A stretch of DNA of 54,592 nt from an uncultured Ruminococcus sp. (GCA_900553885.1 USFD01000008.1:1-54592), one strand, 5' to 3'. Numbered from the stretch's first letter, positions 8,008-16,295 are shown. The notes: generated by a model from the sequence alone, not told the origin. Program-made: numbers and translations.

Positions 8008-9018
8008 ATGGAACAGTTAAAAATACCGGATGGCTACTCCTCTCCTCTTACAATCCGCGAAACTGAAGTTGCCATCAAAGAAGTAAAAGATCATTTTGAG
8101 CGTGCCCTGGCAAAATCCCTGCATCTGACACGTGTATCTGCTCCGCTTTTTGTCCGTCCGGAATCCGGAATGAATGATAATCTGAACGGAGTCGAGCGCC
8201 CGGTTTCTTTTGGAATCAAAGAGCAGAACGATGCTGCTGCAGAGATTGTTCACTCTCTTGCCAAGTGGAAACGTTATGCGCTGAAAAAATACGGATTTCA
8301 CTCAGGGGAAGGTCTGTATACAGACATGAGCGCGATCCGCAGAGATGAGGATACTGACAATGTTCATTCTCTGTATGTTGACCAGTGGGACTGGGAAAAA
8401 ATCATCTCAAAAGAAGAACGTAATATGGAAACGCTGCAGTATACTGTAAGAAAGGTATACAGTGCGCTGAAAGATACAGAAGATTTTATTTCCCGCAGAT
8501 ACAATTATATTGAACCACTTCTGCCGGATGATATTTTCTTTATTTCCTCTCAGGAACTGGAAGATATGTATCCTGACTGTGCGCCAAAAGAACGGGAAAA
8601 CCGGATTGCCCGCGAAAAAGGTGCTGTATTTATTTCACAGATCGGGAAAACTCTTGCCTCCGGGCAGAGACACGATGGCCGTGCCCCGGATTATGACGAC
8701 TGGGAATTAAATGGTGATATCATCGTATATTACCCGGTTCTCGATATGGCTTTTGAAATTTCTTCCATGGGTATCCGTGTTGATGAAAATTCTCTCAGAA
8801 GCCAGTTGAAAGAAGCAGGATGCGAAGAGCGGGCTGAACTGCCTTTCCAGAAATCGCTGCTGAACGGCGAGCTTCCCTACACTGTAGGCGGAGGCATCGG
8901 TCAGTCCCGAATCTGTATGTATTACCTCAGAAAGGCCCATATCGGCGAGGTACAGTCCTCTCTTTGGCCGGATCATGTAGTAGAAAACGCACTGGCAAAC
9001 GGCATTCATCTGCTTTAA
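8008..9018 (+). CDS. asnA: Aspartate-ammonia ligase (asparagine synthetase A)
   Basis: It makes L-asparagine from aspartate and ammonia with ATP to AMP, in the cytosol. The 336-aa protein is the usual AsnA length and is a class II aminoacyl-tRNA-synthetase-like fold. Recognisable blocks are RVSAPLFVRPESGMNDNLNG, SLYVDQWDWEKII, and the C-terminal GGGIGQSR ATP-binding motif followed by SLWPDHV. The frame is open 10 codons upstream, but AAGGAG at 7995-8000 and the family N-terminus place the start at 8008. It is monocistronic, with its own promoter and a strong terminator. Confidence 0.97.
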   Translation: MEQLKIPDGYSSPLTIRETEVAIKEVKDHFERALAKSLHLTRVSAPLFVRPESGMNDNLNGVERPVSFGIKEQNDAAAEIVHSLAKWKRYALKKYGFHSGEGLYTDMSAIRRDEDTDNVHSLYVDQWDWEKIISKEERNMETLQYTVRKVYSALKDTEDFISRRYNYIEPLLPDDIFFISSQELEDMYPDCAPKERENRIAREKGAVFISQIGKTLASGQRHDGRAPDYDDWELNGDIIVYYPVLDMAFEISSMGIRVDENSLRSQLKEAGCEERAELPFQKSLLNGELPYTVGGGIGQSRICMYYLRKAHIGEVQSSLWPDHVVENALANGIHLL

Positions 9019-9102
9019 TTTCACTGGCATGCATGAACTGCCCGGCCAGAGTCTTACATACTGAATGCAAAAACATTTGCTGCGTTTTTCAGAAAACATA
9101 GC

Positions 9103-9149
9103 AAACGCAGAGCAGATTCCATTTATCGGAAGACCGCTCTGCGTTTTTT
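9103..9149 (+). terminator. Intrinsic terminator after asnA
   Basis: The 11-bp perfect arms AAACGCAGAGC (9103-9113) and GCTCTGCGTTT (9136-9146) run into a T tract. It lies 85 bp past the asnA stop. Confidence 0.9.
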
Positions 9150-9216
9150 ATTTCATATTATTTACTATGCGGATATTTATCTCAGCTCTTATCCTTCGGG
9201 CATTCTACAGCCCCTC

Positions 9217-10914
9217 TTACTCCTGCAGCAGAAGTACCGCGGCCTGACAGCTGTCCAGTGTAATTCGCCCTTTTTCATGGATTTCCAGTTCAATCTCGCT
9301 TTCTCTCCCCATATTTGACAACAAGGCTCTGGCAGAATTGCATCCAAGCGGAATTTCACATGACTCTTTTCCATAATTGGCGGCAACGAGAATATTCTGA
9401 CCGGTTTCCTCTAAAAACCGGTGATAGGCAAAAATACTGTCAGAATCTTCCTGCTCCGGAATAAACTTTCCATAAGTCAGCACTTCCCTGAATTCAGGGG
9501 ATTTTTTCAATGCAATCAGTTTCCTGTAATAAGAAAGAACGGAATCCCCGCGTTTCTCCTGCTCAGCCACATTGATCTTCCTGTAATCAGGATTCAGCGC
9601 AAGCCAGGGGGTTCCTGACGTAAATCCGGCATTTTCCCCGCTGCTCCACTGCATAGGCGTACGGGCATTATCGCGGCTGTTTTCATAGCAGCATTCCAGC
9701 GCCTGTTTCCTTGAACATCCTGCCTGCAGGGCTTCATTGTACTGGTCTTTTGTACTAATATCATCATATTCGGAAATATCCCCGCGTCTGCAATTGGTCA
9801 TGCCGATTTCCTGTCCCTGATAAATAAAGGGAATTCCATACAGAAAGAGAAAAGTTGTTGCAAGCATCTTGATTCCCGTCTCATTCTGCGCATATTCCGG
9901 AAGAAAACGGCTGGCGCCTCTTGGCTCGTCATGATTTTCAATAATATTTGCCTTAAAACCTATTCCCTGCGCTTCTTTCTGAGAAGCAAAAATCACATCT
10001 CTCCATTCCTTAAAGACAAGAGGTCTGGAATCATACCACCCATGACTGCCCTGTGCAAGCTCATGCGCGCTGAAATCAAACATGGATGAAAAATGCCCTT
10101 CGTCCCCGATAAACTGAGCCAGCTCATCTTTTTTCATATTGAAAACTTCTGCAACGGTAAAAGCATTATATTTTCCATATGTATGCTTCTTCATATCATC
10201 AAAATATTCACCGACTCCCTGCACTTCCTCAACCATTTTCACACAGGATGCAAGCCCGTCCGGGCCGTCCGGTTCGAATGATGGGAAATTTAAATCTTTC
10301 TTAATATTTATAATTGCATCTATTCGGAATCCTGCCAGTCCTTTATCCAGCCACCAGTTCATCATTTTATAAATTTCATCCCGTAGCCTCGGATTTTCCC
10401 AGTTCAGATCCGGCTGCTCTTTTGCGAACATATGGAGATAATATTTATCCGTTCCCGGGATCTTCTCCCATGCGCTCCCGCCAAAATAGGAGCGATAATT
10501 ACTCGGCTCCTTTCCCTCTTTTCCTTTCACAAAGTGAAAATACTGTGCATATTCTCCGTCCGGATCCGCCAGTGCCTTCTGAAACCATTCATGTTTATCA
10601 GAACAATGATTTACGACCAGATCCATAAGAATATACATATCCCGCTTCTTTGCTTCAGCAAGAAGCTCGTCAAAATCCTCCATTGTTCCAAATTCTTCCG
10701 CAATTTTATAGTAATCCGAGATATCATACCCCTGATCCACAAAAGGCGACTGATAAACCGGAGACAGCCAGATAATATCAATCCCCAGCTCTTTCAGATA
10801 ATCCAGCTTTGATATAATTCCCTGCAGATCACCAATTCCGTCTCCATTCGAATCCAGAAAACTTTTCGGATAAATCTGATATGCAACCTTGTCATGCCAC
10901 CATTTTCTTTCCAT
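9217..10914 (-). CDS. GH13 alpha-glucosidase (MalL/oligo-1,6-glucosidase type)
   Basis: This cytosolic exo-acting enzyme hydrolyses short alpha-glucans to glucose. The 565-aa TIM-barrel protein has the Ca-binding loop DSNGDGIGDL (21-30), nucleophile Asp199 in GFRIDA, acid/base Glu256 in VAEVF and Asp329 in ENHDEPR. The residue after the nucleophile is Ala; in this subfamily Val there goes with alpha-1,6 specificity and small residues such as Ala or Thr with alpha-1,4, so maltodextrin cleavage is favoured (inference). The start is ambiguous between ATG 10914 and ATG 10920; AAGGAG is 10 or 4 nt upstream respectively. The family usually begins MERKWW, so 10914 is given. It is divergent from an AraC regulator and carries the same operator as glgP-malQ. 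Confidence 0.92.
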   Translation of the reverse strand: MERKWWHDKVAYQIYPKSFLDSNGDGIGDLQGIISKLDYLKELGIDIIWLSPVYQSPFVDQGYDISDYYKIAEEFGTMEDFDELLAEAKKRDMYILMDLVVNHCSDKHEWFQKALADPDGEYAQYFHFVKGKEGKEPSNYRSYFGGSAWEKIPGTDKYYLHMFAKEQPDLNWENPRLRDEIYKMMNWWLDKGLAGFRIDAIINIKKDLNFPSFEPDGPDGLASCVKMVEEVQGVGEYFDDMKKHTYGKYNAFTVAEVFNMKKDELAQFIGDEGHFSSMFDFSAHELAQGSHGWYDSRPLVFKEWRDVIFASQKEAQGIGFKANIIENHDEPRGASRFLPEYAQNETGIKMLATTFLFLYGIPFIYQGQEIGMTNCRRGDISEYDDISTKDQYNEALQAGCSRKQALECCYENSRDNARTPMQWSSGENAGFTSGTPWLALNPDYRKINVAEQEKRGDSVLSYYRKLIALKKSPEFREVLTYGKFIPEQEDSDSIFAYHRFLEETGQNILVAANYGKESCEIPLGCNSARALLSNMGRESEIELEIHEKGRITLDSCQAAVLLLQE

Positions 10915-10955
10915 TCCCATTCCGCTCCTTATTGTCATTTTTGTATGATGCTGTT

Positions 10956-10961
10956 ATTATA
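10956..10961 (-). promoter_or_regulatory. -10 box of the GH13 gene (weak -35)
   Basis: TATAAT on the minus strand. The -35 position reads AAGAAT, far from consensus, and the operator at 10983-11012 begins there. This is typical of a promoter that needs an activator. Confidence 0.6.
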
Positions 10962-10982
10962 TAGCTGTAAAAAAGAAAATTC

Positions 10983-11012
10983 TTGTACAATATTTTCATA
11001 TTTATTGCACAA
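10983..11012. promoter_or_regulatory. Operator, copy 2 (TTGTACAATA / TATTGCACAA)
   Basis: The arms TTGTACAATA (10983-10992) and TATTGCACAA (11003-11012) match 9 of 10 as an inverted repeat around a 10-nt spacer that again contains TTTCAT. It is the second copy of the element at 4072-4100. It overlaps the -35 region of the GH13 gene and lies about 70 bp upstream of the divergent regulator. Confidence 0.7.
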
Positions 11013-11015
11013 TTC

Positions 11016-11073
11016 TGCCAGGGGTCAGACCCCTTTTCAAAGGGCTACGTCCCCTTTGGGTGAAATTGTCAGA
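11016..11073 (+). repeat. Dispersed hairpin repeat, copy 1
   Basis: AGGGGTCAGACCCCTTTT, then AAAGGG...TCCCCTTT, then a tail GTGAAATTGTCAG. It has the same architecture as 29028-29084 and shares parts with 16296-16335 and 21853-21880. This copy sits in the leader of the AraC gene and ends just before its ribosome site. Confidence 0.65.
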
Positions 11074-11084
11074 AAGGAGTCAAA

Positions 11085-12005
11085 ATGGCACACAATTCTT
11101 CTCTTTCTCCGGAGCAAAAAGAACAGACCCGGCACGGCGAGCATATGTTTCCTCTGAAAAAATATATCACAACGCTGACTGAGCTCTATCCTTCTGTTTC
11201 GGCCCACTGGCATGATGAAGCCGAACTGACTCTTATTTCCGAGGGCAGCTGCACTTATCAGGTACACCTGGATAACTATGACGTCTCAGAGGGGGATCTG
11301 CTTTTTGTGCCCCCTGCTGTTCTCCACGCAATTACCGCTTCTTCCCAGGATGGCATGTGTTCGGAAACATATGTGTTCCATATGAACTTTCTCGGAGCAA
11401 ATTCCGCAGATATCTGCGCAGTTAAATATCTTACTCCTGTAATAAACCAGACACTGATCCTGCCATGTCTGATCAATAGAAGTCATCCGGCATACAGAGA
11501 TGTTCTTGCTATTTTCCGGAAGATCAGCCGCACCTATGAGGATATGCCTGCCGGCTATGAACTGCTTCTGCGCTCTTTACTGCTTCAGGTAATTGCTGCA
11601 CTGCTTCCTTACGGTAGTGAACGTGCTGTACATTCCCCTCTTGAATCAGAACATACTTTTAAATTGAAACTGGTACTGGAATATATCGGCGACCATTTTG
11701 CAGAAGAACTTACAATTCCTCAGCTTGCGCGGATCTGCTATTTCAGTGAATACCACTTTATGCGCTTTTTTAAAAAATATACCGGCACGTCCTGCCTGGA
11801 ATATATTAAAAATCTGCGCCTTGAGAAAGCCGCGGAACAATTTGCCCAGGGGAATCAGTCCGTTCTGGACACTGCGCTATCTGTAGGATTTTCAAATTTG
11901 TCATATTTTTACAGGGAATTTAAAAAGAAATACGGAATGACTCCCAGGAAATTTATAGAAAGTATACCTTCCGGAGCCATTCAGGCTCCGTACCGGTATC
12001 AGTAA
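11085..12005 (+). CDS. AraC-family regulator with N-terminal cupin
   Basis: This is a predicted activator of the divergent GH13 alpha-glucosidase gene. The 306-aa product has a cupin-like sensor half (HWHDEAELTLISEGSC ... EGDLLFVPPAVLHAI, about residues 43-90) and a C-terminal AraC DNA-binding domain with the signature ALSVGFSNLSYFYREFKKKYG. AAAGGAG precedes the ATG at 11085. It is clearly paralogous to the regulator at 4343-5233 in layout and motifs, and the two face the same operator type, so cross-regulation is plausible. The ligand is not predictable from sequence. Its stop lies only 15 bp from the convergent thiD stop. Confidence 0.9.
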   Translation: MAHNSSLSPEQKEQTRHGEHMFPLKKYITTLTELYPSVSAHWHDEAELTLISEGSCTYQVHLDNYDVSEGDLLFVPPAVLHAITASSQDGMCSETYVFHMNFLGANSADICAVKYLTPVINQTLILPCLINRSHPAYRDVLAIFRKISRTYEDMPAGYELLLRSLLLQVIAALLPYGSERAVHSPLESEHTFKLKLVLEYIGDHFAEELTIPQLARICYFSEYHFMRFFKKYTGTSCLEYIKNLRLEKAAEQFAQGNQSVLDTALSVGFSNLSYFYREFKKKYGMTPRKFIESIPSGAIQAPYRYQ

Positions 12006-12020
12006 ATCACAGAATATTTT

Positions 12021-12836
12021 TTATGCCGTACCCTCTGGACCGCTGAAGAATCTGCTTTTCACATCAAATCCGTGATCCATTGGTCCGCTGCCCCTTCCAA
12101 GATCGAGCATTGCTCCGAGCGCACCGGAAATGTACTCTTTGGCCCTTTCTACCGCCTCTTCAAGCGGGAATCCTTTTGCCAGATTAGACGCAATCGCGCT
12201 GGACAAGGTACATCCGGTTCCATGCGTATTGGGATTATGAATCCGCTGTCCGCAGAACCATCTGCCCCGGCCGTTCTGAAACAGATAATCATTTGCATCA
12301 TTCAGATCATGCCCGCCCTTTAACAGGACAGCACATCCGTACTCTTTTCCGATCTGTTCCGCTGCGTTCTCCATTTCTTCCCTGGAAGAAATATTCCTGC
12401 CGGAGAGAACTTCTGCCTCGGGAATATTCGGAGTGAGTATATCTGCCGCCGGCAGAAGTTTCGTCTTGAGTTTTTCCACGGCATCCCCGCTGATCAGCCT
12501 GGCACCGCTGGTTGCTACCATGACCGGATCCAGGACAATATTGCCGGCACTGTACTGCTCCAGCTTTTCTGCAATTACCTCAATAAGCCCGGGAGAAGAA
12601 ACCATTCCGATCTTTACAGCATCCGGACGGATATCCGTAAAAATACAATCCAGCTGCTGTCCCAGAAAATCCGGCTCCGCTTCCATAATAGCAGCTACAC
12701 CAGTCGTATTCTGAGCAGTCAGGGCTGTAACGGCACTCATGGCATAAACTCCATTCGCCATCATTGTTTTAATATCAGCCTGGATTCCCGCTCCGCCACT
12801 GGAATCACTCCCCGCAATCGTTAATGCTGTTTTCAT
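12021..12836 (-). CDS. thiD: Hydroxymethylpyrimidine/phosphomethylpyrimidine kinase
   Basis: It phosphorylates HMP and HMP-phosphate to HMP-diphosphate, the pyrimidine half of thiamine. The 271-aa ribokinase-fold protein begins with the family signature LTIAGSDSSGGAGIQAD and has the C-terminal ATP/anion-hole motif HGTGCTLSSAIA. AAAGG lies upstream of the ATG. It is the last gene of the thiW-thiM-thiE-HAD-thiD operon, separated from the HAD gene by 36 bp. The set suits salvage of thiazole and pyrimidine; no thiC or thiazole-synthesis gene is in the window. Confidence 0.96.
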   Translation of the reverse strand: MKTALTIAGSDSSGGAGIQADIKTMMANGVYAMSAVTALTAQNTTGVAAIMEAEPDFLGQQLDCIFTDIRPDAVKIGMVSSPGLIEVIAEKLEQYSAGNIVLDPVMVATSGARLISGDAVEKLKTKLLPAADILTPNIPEAEVLSGRNISSREEMENAAEQIGKEYGCAVLLKGGHDLNDANDYLFQNGRGRWFCGQRIHNPNTHGTGCTLSSAIASNLAKGFPLEEAVERAKEYISGALGAMLDLGRGSGPMDHGFDVKSRFFSGPEGTA

Positions 12837-12872
12837 AGAAACTTTTTCCTTTCATATTCTAGATTACACTTT

Positions 12873-13538
12873 TCATTTCAATTGTTCGACCCGCTTCCAG
12901 AACAGATCAAAGTCCGCAAATTCAGGCAGATAGATATCCGCCGTATTCCAGATCTGTGCAAGATTCTTATCATTCGATCTGTCATAGACAGCAACTGTTC
13001 TGAATCCTGCTTTTTTCGCTGTTCGAAGAGCATGATACGCATCTTCAAACACCAGTGTCTCCCTGGCATCTGTATCCAGCTGAAGAGCTGCCGCATAGAA
13101 AATATCCGGCTGATTTTTCCCGCTTCCGATTCCGGAGCAGGTAAAAATCCCCTGAAAATACGAAAATACCTTCAGGCGCTTCAACGCAGCTTCTGTATTA
13201 TCCCGGTCTCCGGATGTAGCAATTACCATCGGGATTTTCCTTTCACGGAATTCTTCCAGGAACTGGCGTACCCCCTCTTTCAGCGGAACCCTTTCCACAT
13301 AAAATTCCCGCACTTCCCGTGCAAGCCCCTTTACTACCTGTTCACATGTCATTTCAAGGCCATAATGGCTGATCAGATATTGGGCTCCTTCTTCCAGGCT
13401 CATAGAAAAGAGGATCTCACCCAGCCCCTTTTCTGCCGGAATTCCTCTGGATTTCAGATATAGTTCGCCCAGATTTTCCCACACAGGCATGGAATTCAGA
13501 AGCACACCGTCTACATCAAAAATAACACCGCGAATCAT
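12873..13538 (-). CDS. HAD-superfamily phosphatase (beta-PGM-like) inside the thiamine operon
   Basis: This 221-aa HAD subfamily IA hydrolase has all four HAD motifs: DVDGVLLNS (motif I, nucleophile Asp8), ATSG (motif II), a Lys in GSGKNQPDIF (motif III) and VFEDAYHAL (motif IV). The cap lies between motifs I and II. It sits 1 bp after the thiE stop, with thiD following. The enzyme type fits a small-molecule phosphatase. From context it could act on thiamine phosphate or a toxic pyrimidine/thiazole phosphate, but that is inference; a beta-phosphoglucomutase is the main alternative. Confidence 0.85.
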   Translation of the reverse strand: MIRGVIFDVDGVLLNSMPVWENLGELYLKSRGIPAEKGLGEILFSMSLEEGAQYLISHYGLEMTCEQVVKGLAREVREFYVERVPLKEGVRQFLEEFRERKIPMVIATSGDRDNTEAALKRLKVFSYFQGIFTCSGIGSGKNQPDIFYAAALQLDTDARETLVFEDAYHALRTAKKAGFRTVAVYDRSNDKNLAQIWNTADIYLPEFADFDLFWKRVEQLK

Positions 13539-13539
13539 C

Positions 13540-14181
13540 TTATTCCTTCACCATCTCTTCAGTAAGCATTCTCAGTTCTCTGGCTGCAGCTTCAATATTT
13601 TTCTGTGCAAAAATCGCACTGATCGCAGCAATTCCGCAGACACCGGTATGTTTAAGCTGCCCGACATTTTCCCGTGTTATACCTCCTATGGCAATGACCG
13701 GAATATCAACCGCACTGCAGATCTCCCGTAGAACCTGGTGATCCACTTCTACCGCATCCGCTTTGGAGCCGGTATGAAATACTGCTCCCACACCCAGATA
13801 ATCCGCTCCCTGCCGCTGTGCTTCGAGAGCTTCATCCACCGTGCGGGCAGATACACCGATAATCCGGTCCGGTCCCAGTTTTTTCCGGGCTTCCCCGGCC
13901 GCCATATCACTCTGCCCCACATGTACTCCATCTGCTCCGATCTGCGAAGCCAGAGCAACATTATCGTTAATTATAAAAGGTATATGATACTTTTTGCACA
14001 GCCATTGAATTGCCTGCGCCTCCTCAAGAAATTCCTGCTCATCCAGCTCTTTCTCTCTGAGCTGAAGAAATGTAACGCCTCCTTTCAAAGCCTGTTCCAC
14101 CTGTTCGCAGAGAGTCTGTCCCTTCAGCCAGCTTCTGTCTGTCACCGCATAGAGCAGCAGATCTTTTTTATCGCAGTTCAT
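13540..14181 (-). CDS. thiE: Thiamine-phosphate synthase
   Basis: It joins HMP-diphosphate and thiazole phosphate to thiamine monophosphate. The 213-aa TIM-barrel protein has the family blocks FLQLREK, FIINDNVALA, ADGVHVGQSD, IIGVSARTVDEA, YLGVGAVFHTGSK and the phosphate-binding AIGGI. The gene overlaps the end of thiM by 14 bp, with AAAGGAG inside thiM, so the two are translationally coupled. Confidence 0.97.
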   Translation of the reverse strand: MNCDKKDLLLYAVTDRSWLKGQTLCEQVEQALKGGVTFLQLREKELDEQEFLEEAQAIQWLCKKYHIPFIINDNVALASQIGADGVHVGQSDMAAGEARKKLGPDRIIGVSARTVDEALEAQRQGADYLGVGAVFHTGSKADAVEVDHQVLREICSAVDIPVIAIGGITRENVGQLKHTGVCGIAAISAIFAQKNIEAAARELRMLTEEMVKE

Positions 14182-14989
14182 ATTTTGCTCCTTTCTCCAG
14201 TTCTTCGCCTTTCATATTATAAACGGCATCAATAATCCGGTTTCGGTAGGTGGCATTTCCGTCTCCCTTCTGCATCCTGCCCCATCCGATCTCGCCGGCA
14301 AGACCCATCATACACACCGAAGCAGCCGCAGCCTCCAGGCCACAGTCAGGATTAGCTGTCAGATAAGCTGTCATAATTCCTGACAGCTGACATCCTGTTC
14401 CTGTAATTTTCCCCATTTCCGGGCGTCCATTTCGAATCACATAACAGACGCTCCCGTCCGATACCAGATCAATCGCACCGGTAACAGCGGCAATACAGCC
14501 GGACTTCTGTGCAAATGCCTTCACGAATGCCACAGCCTCATCCAGCGTATCCTCTGTAACCGCATCAGCTATATCCGCATCAACACCTTTCGTCTTTCCC
14601 CTGCCTTCTGCCAGAGCCCTGATTTCGGAAATATTTCCGCGCACAGCACTCAGGCGCAGTCCTCTCATAAGGGAAAGCGCTGTATCGGTACGAAAAGTGC
14701 TTGCGCCAGCCCCTACCGGATCAAGTACAACCGGATGCCCAAGCTCATTCGCCCGGCATCCTGCCCGGAACATTCCTTCAATACTTGTTTTGTGAAGGGT
14801 TCCTATGTTAATATTCAGTCCCCCGCAGAGAGAAGTAATGTCTTCCACATCTTCTGTCTCATCAGACATAATCGGGCTTCCCCCGCATGCAAGAATCACA
14901 TTTGCCACATCATTTACCGTAACATAATTTGTTATATTATGAATCAAAGGTGCGCATCTTCTCACGTTTTCCAGACATTCTTTAAACAT
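14168..14989 (-). CDS. thiM: Hydroxyethylthiazole kinase
   Basis: It phosphorylates salvaged 4-methyl-5-(2-hydroxyethyl)thiazole. The 273-aa protein starts with the family pattern PLIHNITNYVTVNDVAN and has GGSPIMSDE, VLDPVGAGAS and the catalytic GTGCQLSG near residue 200. The nearest GGAG is 14 nt from the ATG, unusually far, and an in-frame stop rules out an upstream start; translation may depend on coupling to thiW, which ends 78 bp upstream. It is the second gene of the salvage operon, fitting a thiazole importer in front of it. Confidence 0.96.
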   Translation of the reverse strand: MFKECLENVRRCAPLIHNITNYVTVNDVANVILACGGSPIMSDETEDVEDITSLCGGLNINIGTLHKTSIEGMFRAGCRANELGHPVVLDPVGAGASTFRTDTALSLMRGLRLSAVRGNISEIRALAEGRGKTKGVDADIADAVTEDTLDEAVAFVKAFAQKSGCIAAVTGAIDLVSDGSVCYVIRNGRPEMGKITGTGCQLSGIMTAYLTANPDCGLEAAAASVCMMGLAGEIGWGRMQKGDGNATYRNRIIDAVYNMKGEELEKGAKYELR

Positions 14990-15067
14990 TTTTATTTCTT
15001 ATGCTCCTTTTTCATGTACCGCAGATAAATCAGCCCTTTTATTTCCGTGTCATCCTCTGCGAATACA

Positions 15068-15607
15068 TCATTTCTTCCCTGTTCCGGCTGTTCCCGTCTT
15101 CGGCTCCAGATTCCCCAGATAAATATCGAATACTTTCATTTTTTTCATGGCAGTCACAAGAATCGCCGCAATAATCGTTCCTCCGAAACTTGACACGAAA
15201 AACGGGAACACAAATCCATATACAGCGCTTTTGCTCCCCATAAGGAGTGCTGCGATGGGATAACTGAGAAATCCTCCAATAACAGATGTACCAAACAGCT
15301 CCCCTGCATATGCCAGTGGAAGACGCTTTCCGTACTTATATAAAATACCGCACAGAAACGCTCCGCACATGGAACCCGGGAATGCCAGCAGTGTGCCTGT
15401 TCCCATAAGATTTCTGAGCAGGCTGGTAACAAATGCCATTCCGACCGAATACCCGGGACCTAAGAATACACCGCCGAGTATGTTAATAAAATGCTGAACC
15501 GGGGCACATTTGGATGCCCCCACCGGAATAGACAGCGGAGAGCATACAATTCCTACTGCAACAAGAATCCCCGCAAGGGCAAGTTTTCTCACATTTACTT
15601 TTTTCAT
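15068..15607 (-). CDS. thiW: ThiW, S component of an ECF thiazole/thiamine-precursor importer
   Basis: This 179-aa membrane protein is the substrate-binding S component of an energy-coupling-factor transporter. It has about five to six hydrophobic segments (LALAGILVAVGIVCS, SVGMAFVTSLLRNL, LFGTSVIGGFLSYPIAALL, FVSSFGGTIIAAILVTAM). The PVGASKCAPVQHFINILGGVFLGPGY block is characteristic of ThiW. A GGAGG-containing ribosome site precedes the ATG. The EcfA/T energising module is not in the window and is presumably shared and encoded elsewhere. It is the first gene of the operon, with its own promoter. Confidence 0.92.
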   Translation of the reverse strand: MKKVNVRKLALAGILVAVGIVCSPLSIPVGASKCAPVQHFINILGGVFLGPGYSVGMAFVTSLLRNLMGTGTLLAFPGSMCGAFLCGILYKYGKRLPLAYAGELFGTSVIGGFLSYPIAALLMGSKSAVYGFVFPFFVSSFGGTIIAAILVTAMKKMKVFDIYLGNLEPKTGTAGTGKK

Positions 15608-15678
15608 CTCTATACCTCCTGATCCGCCGGATCCAATTGCCGGCGTGCGGAAAAAAACGTATTTTTAATCCGAAAATA

Positions 15679-15707
15679 ATGTTACCACGTCCGCATAAGA
15701 AATGCAA
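15679..15707 (-). promoter_or_regulatory. Promoter of the thi operon (no TPP riboswitch)
   Basis: On the minus strand, -35 TTGCAT (15702-15707), 17-nt spacer, -10 TAACAT (15679-15684). The leader is only about 65 nt and ends in a short CGCCGG/CCGGCG hairpin before the ribosome site. It has neither the CTGAGA nor the ACCTGATCTGG element of a THI box. Confidence 0.7.
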
Positions 15708-15765
15708 TACGATTGCCCGGTCACCATATAGACGTAAAAAATCAATTCCCTAACGCTCTGATTCT

Positions 15766-15774
15766 TGGTATAAT
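15766..15774 (+). promoter_or_regulatory. Extended -10 promoter of ybaK
   Basis: TGGTATAAT is an extended -10 (TGn plus TATAAT at 15769-15774). The -35 position (TTCCCT) is poor, which is usual for extended -10 promoters. Confidence 0.65.
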
Positions 15775-15807
15775 TTATTCAAATACTAGTTTAAGGGAGA
15801 TAAAATC

Positions 15808-16275
15808 ATGTCTGTAGAAAGTGTTAGAAGTTATTTTAAAACTAATCATATTAACAAAGAAATTATTGAATTTCCCGTATCCAGTGCAACGGTCGAGCTG
15901 GCCGCGCAGGCTGCAGGCGTTGAGCCGGCAAGGATTGCAAAAACCCTGTCATTTTATACAAAAGAAAAAGATGCTGCTATCCTGATTGTCACTGCCGGAG
16001 ATATGAAAATTGACAACAGCAAATTCAAACATTTCTTCGGGATGAAAGCAAAAATGCTGGCGCCGGAGGATGTTGAACCTCTGACCGGACATGCCATCGG
16101 CGGTGTGTGTCCTTTTGCCAATCCGGATACCGTAAAAGTTTATCTGGATGTTTCCATGAAACGTTTTGATACCGTCTTTCCCGCTGCCGGAAGCGGAAAC
16201 TCGGCAGTCGAGATGACCTGCGGAGAACTGGAAAAAGCCGCCCGCTCAAACGAATGGATCGATGTGTGCAAATAG
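15808..16275 (+). CDS. ybaK: YbaK/EbsC-family aminoacyl-tRNA deacylase
   Basis: This trans-editing enzyme hydrolyses mischarged aminoacyl-tRNA, in this family typically Cys-tRNA(Pro). The 155-aa single-domain protein has the conserved lysine in ARIAKTLSF, the KIDNSKFKHFF stretch, and the GHAIGGVCPFA loop that is diagnostic for the YbaK fold. GGGAG lies upstream of the ATG. It stands alone with its own promoter; the dispersed hairpin at 16296-16316 probably ends its transcript. Substrate preference cannot be set from sequence. Confidence 0.92.
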   Translation: MSVESVRSYFKTNHINKEIIEFPVSSATVELAAQAAGVEPARIAKTLSFYTKEKDAAILIVTAGDMKIDNSKFKHFFGMKAKMLAPEDVEPLTGHAIGGVCPFANPDTVKVYLDVSMKRFDTVFPAAGSGNSAVEMTCGELEKAARSNEWIDVCK

Positions 16276-16295
16276 AATATTCAGAAAACTTCAGG

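Noticed and set aside
14991..15067. Open frame ending GLIYLRYMKKEHKK after thiW, as a frameshifted ThiW C-terminus
   Set aside because: ThiW already has a normal length and ending; the frame has no good start, so it is more likely chance.
15608..15720. TPP riboswitch upstream of thiW
   Set aside because: Looked for the CTGAGA and ACCTGATCTGG elements; neither is present, and the leader is too short.
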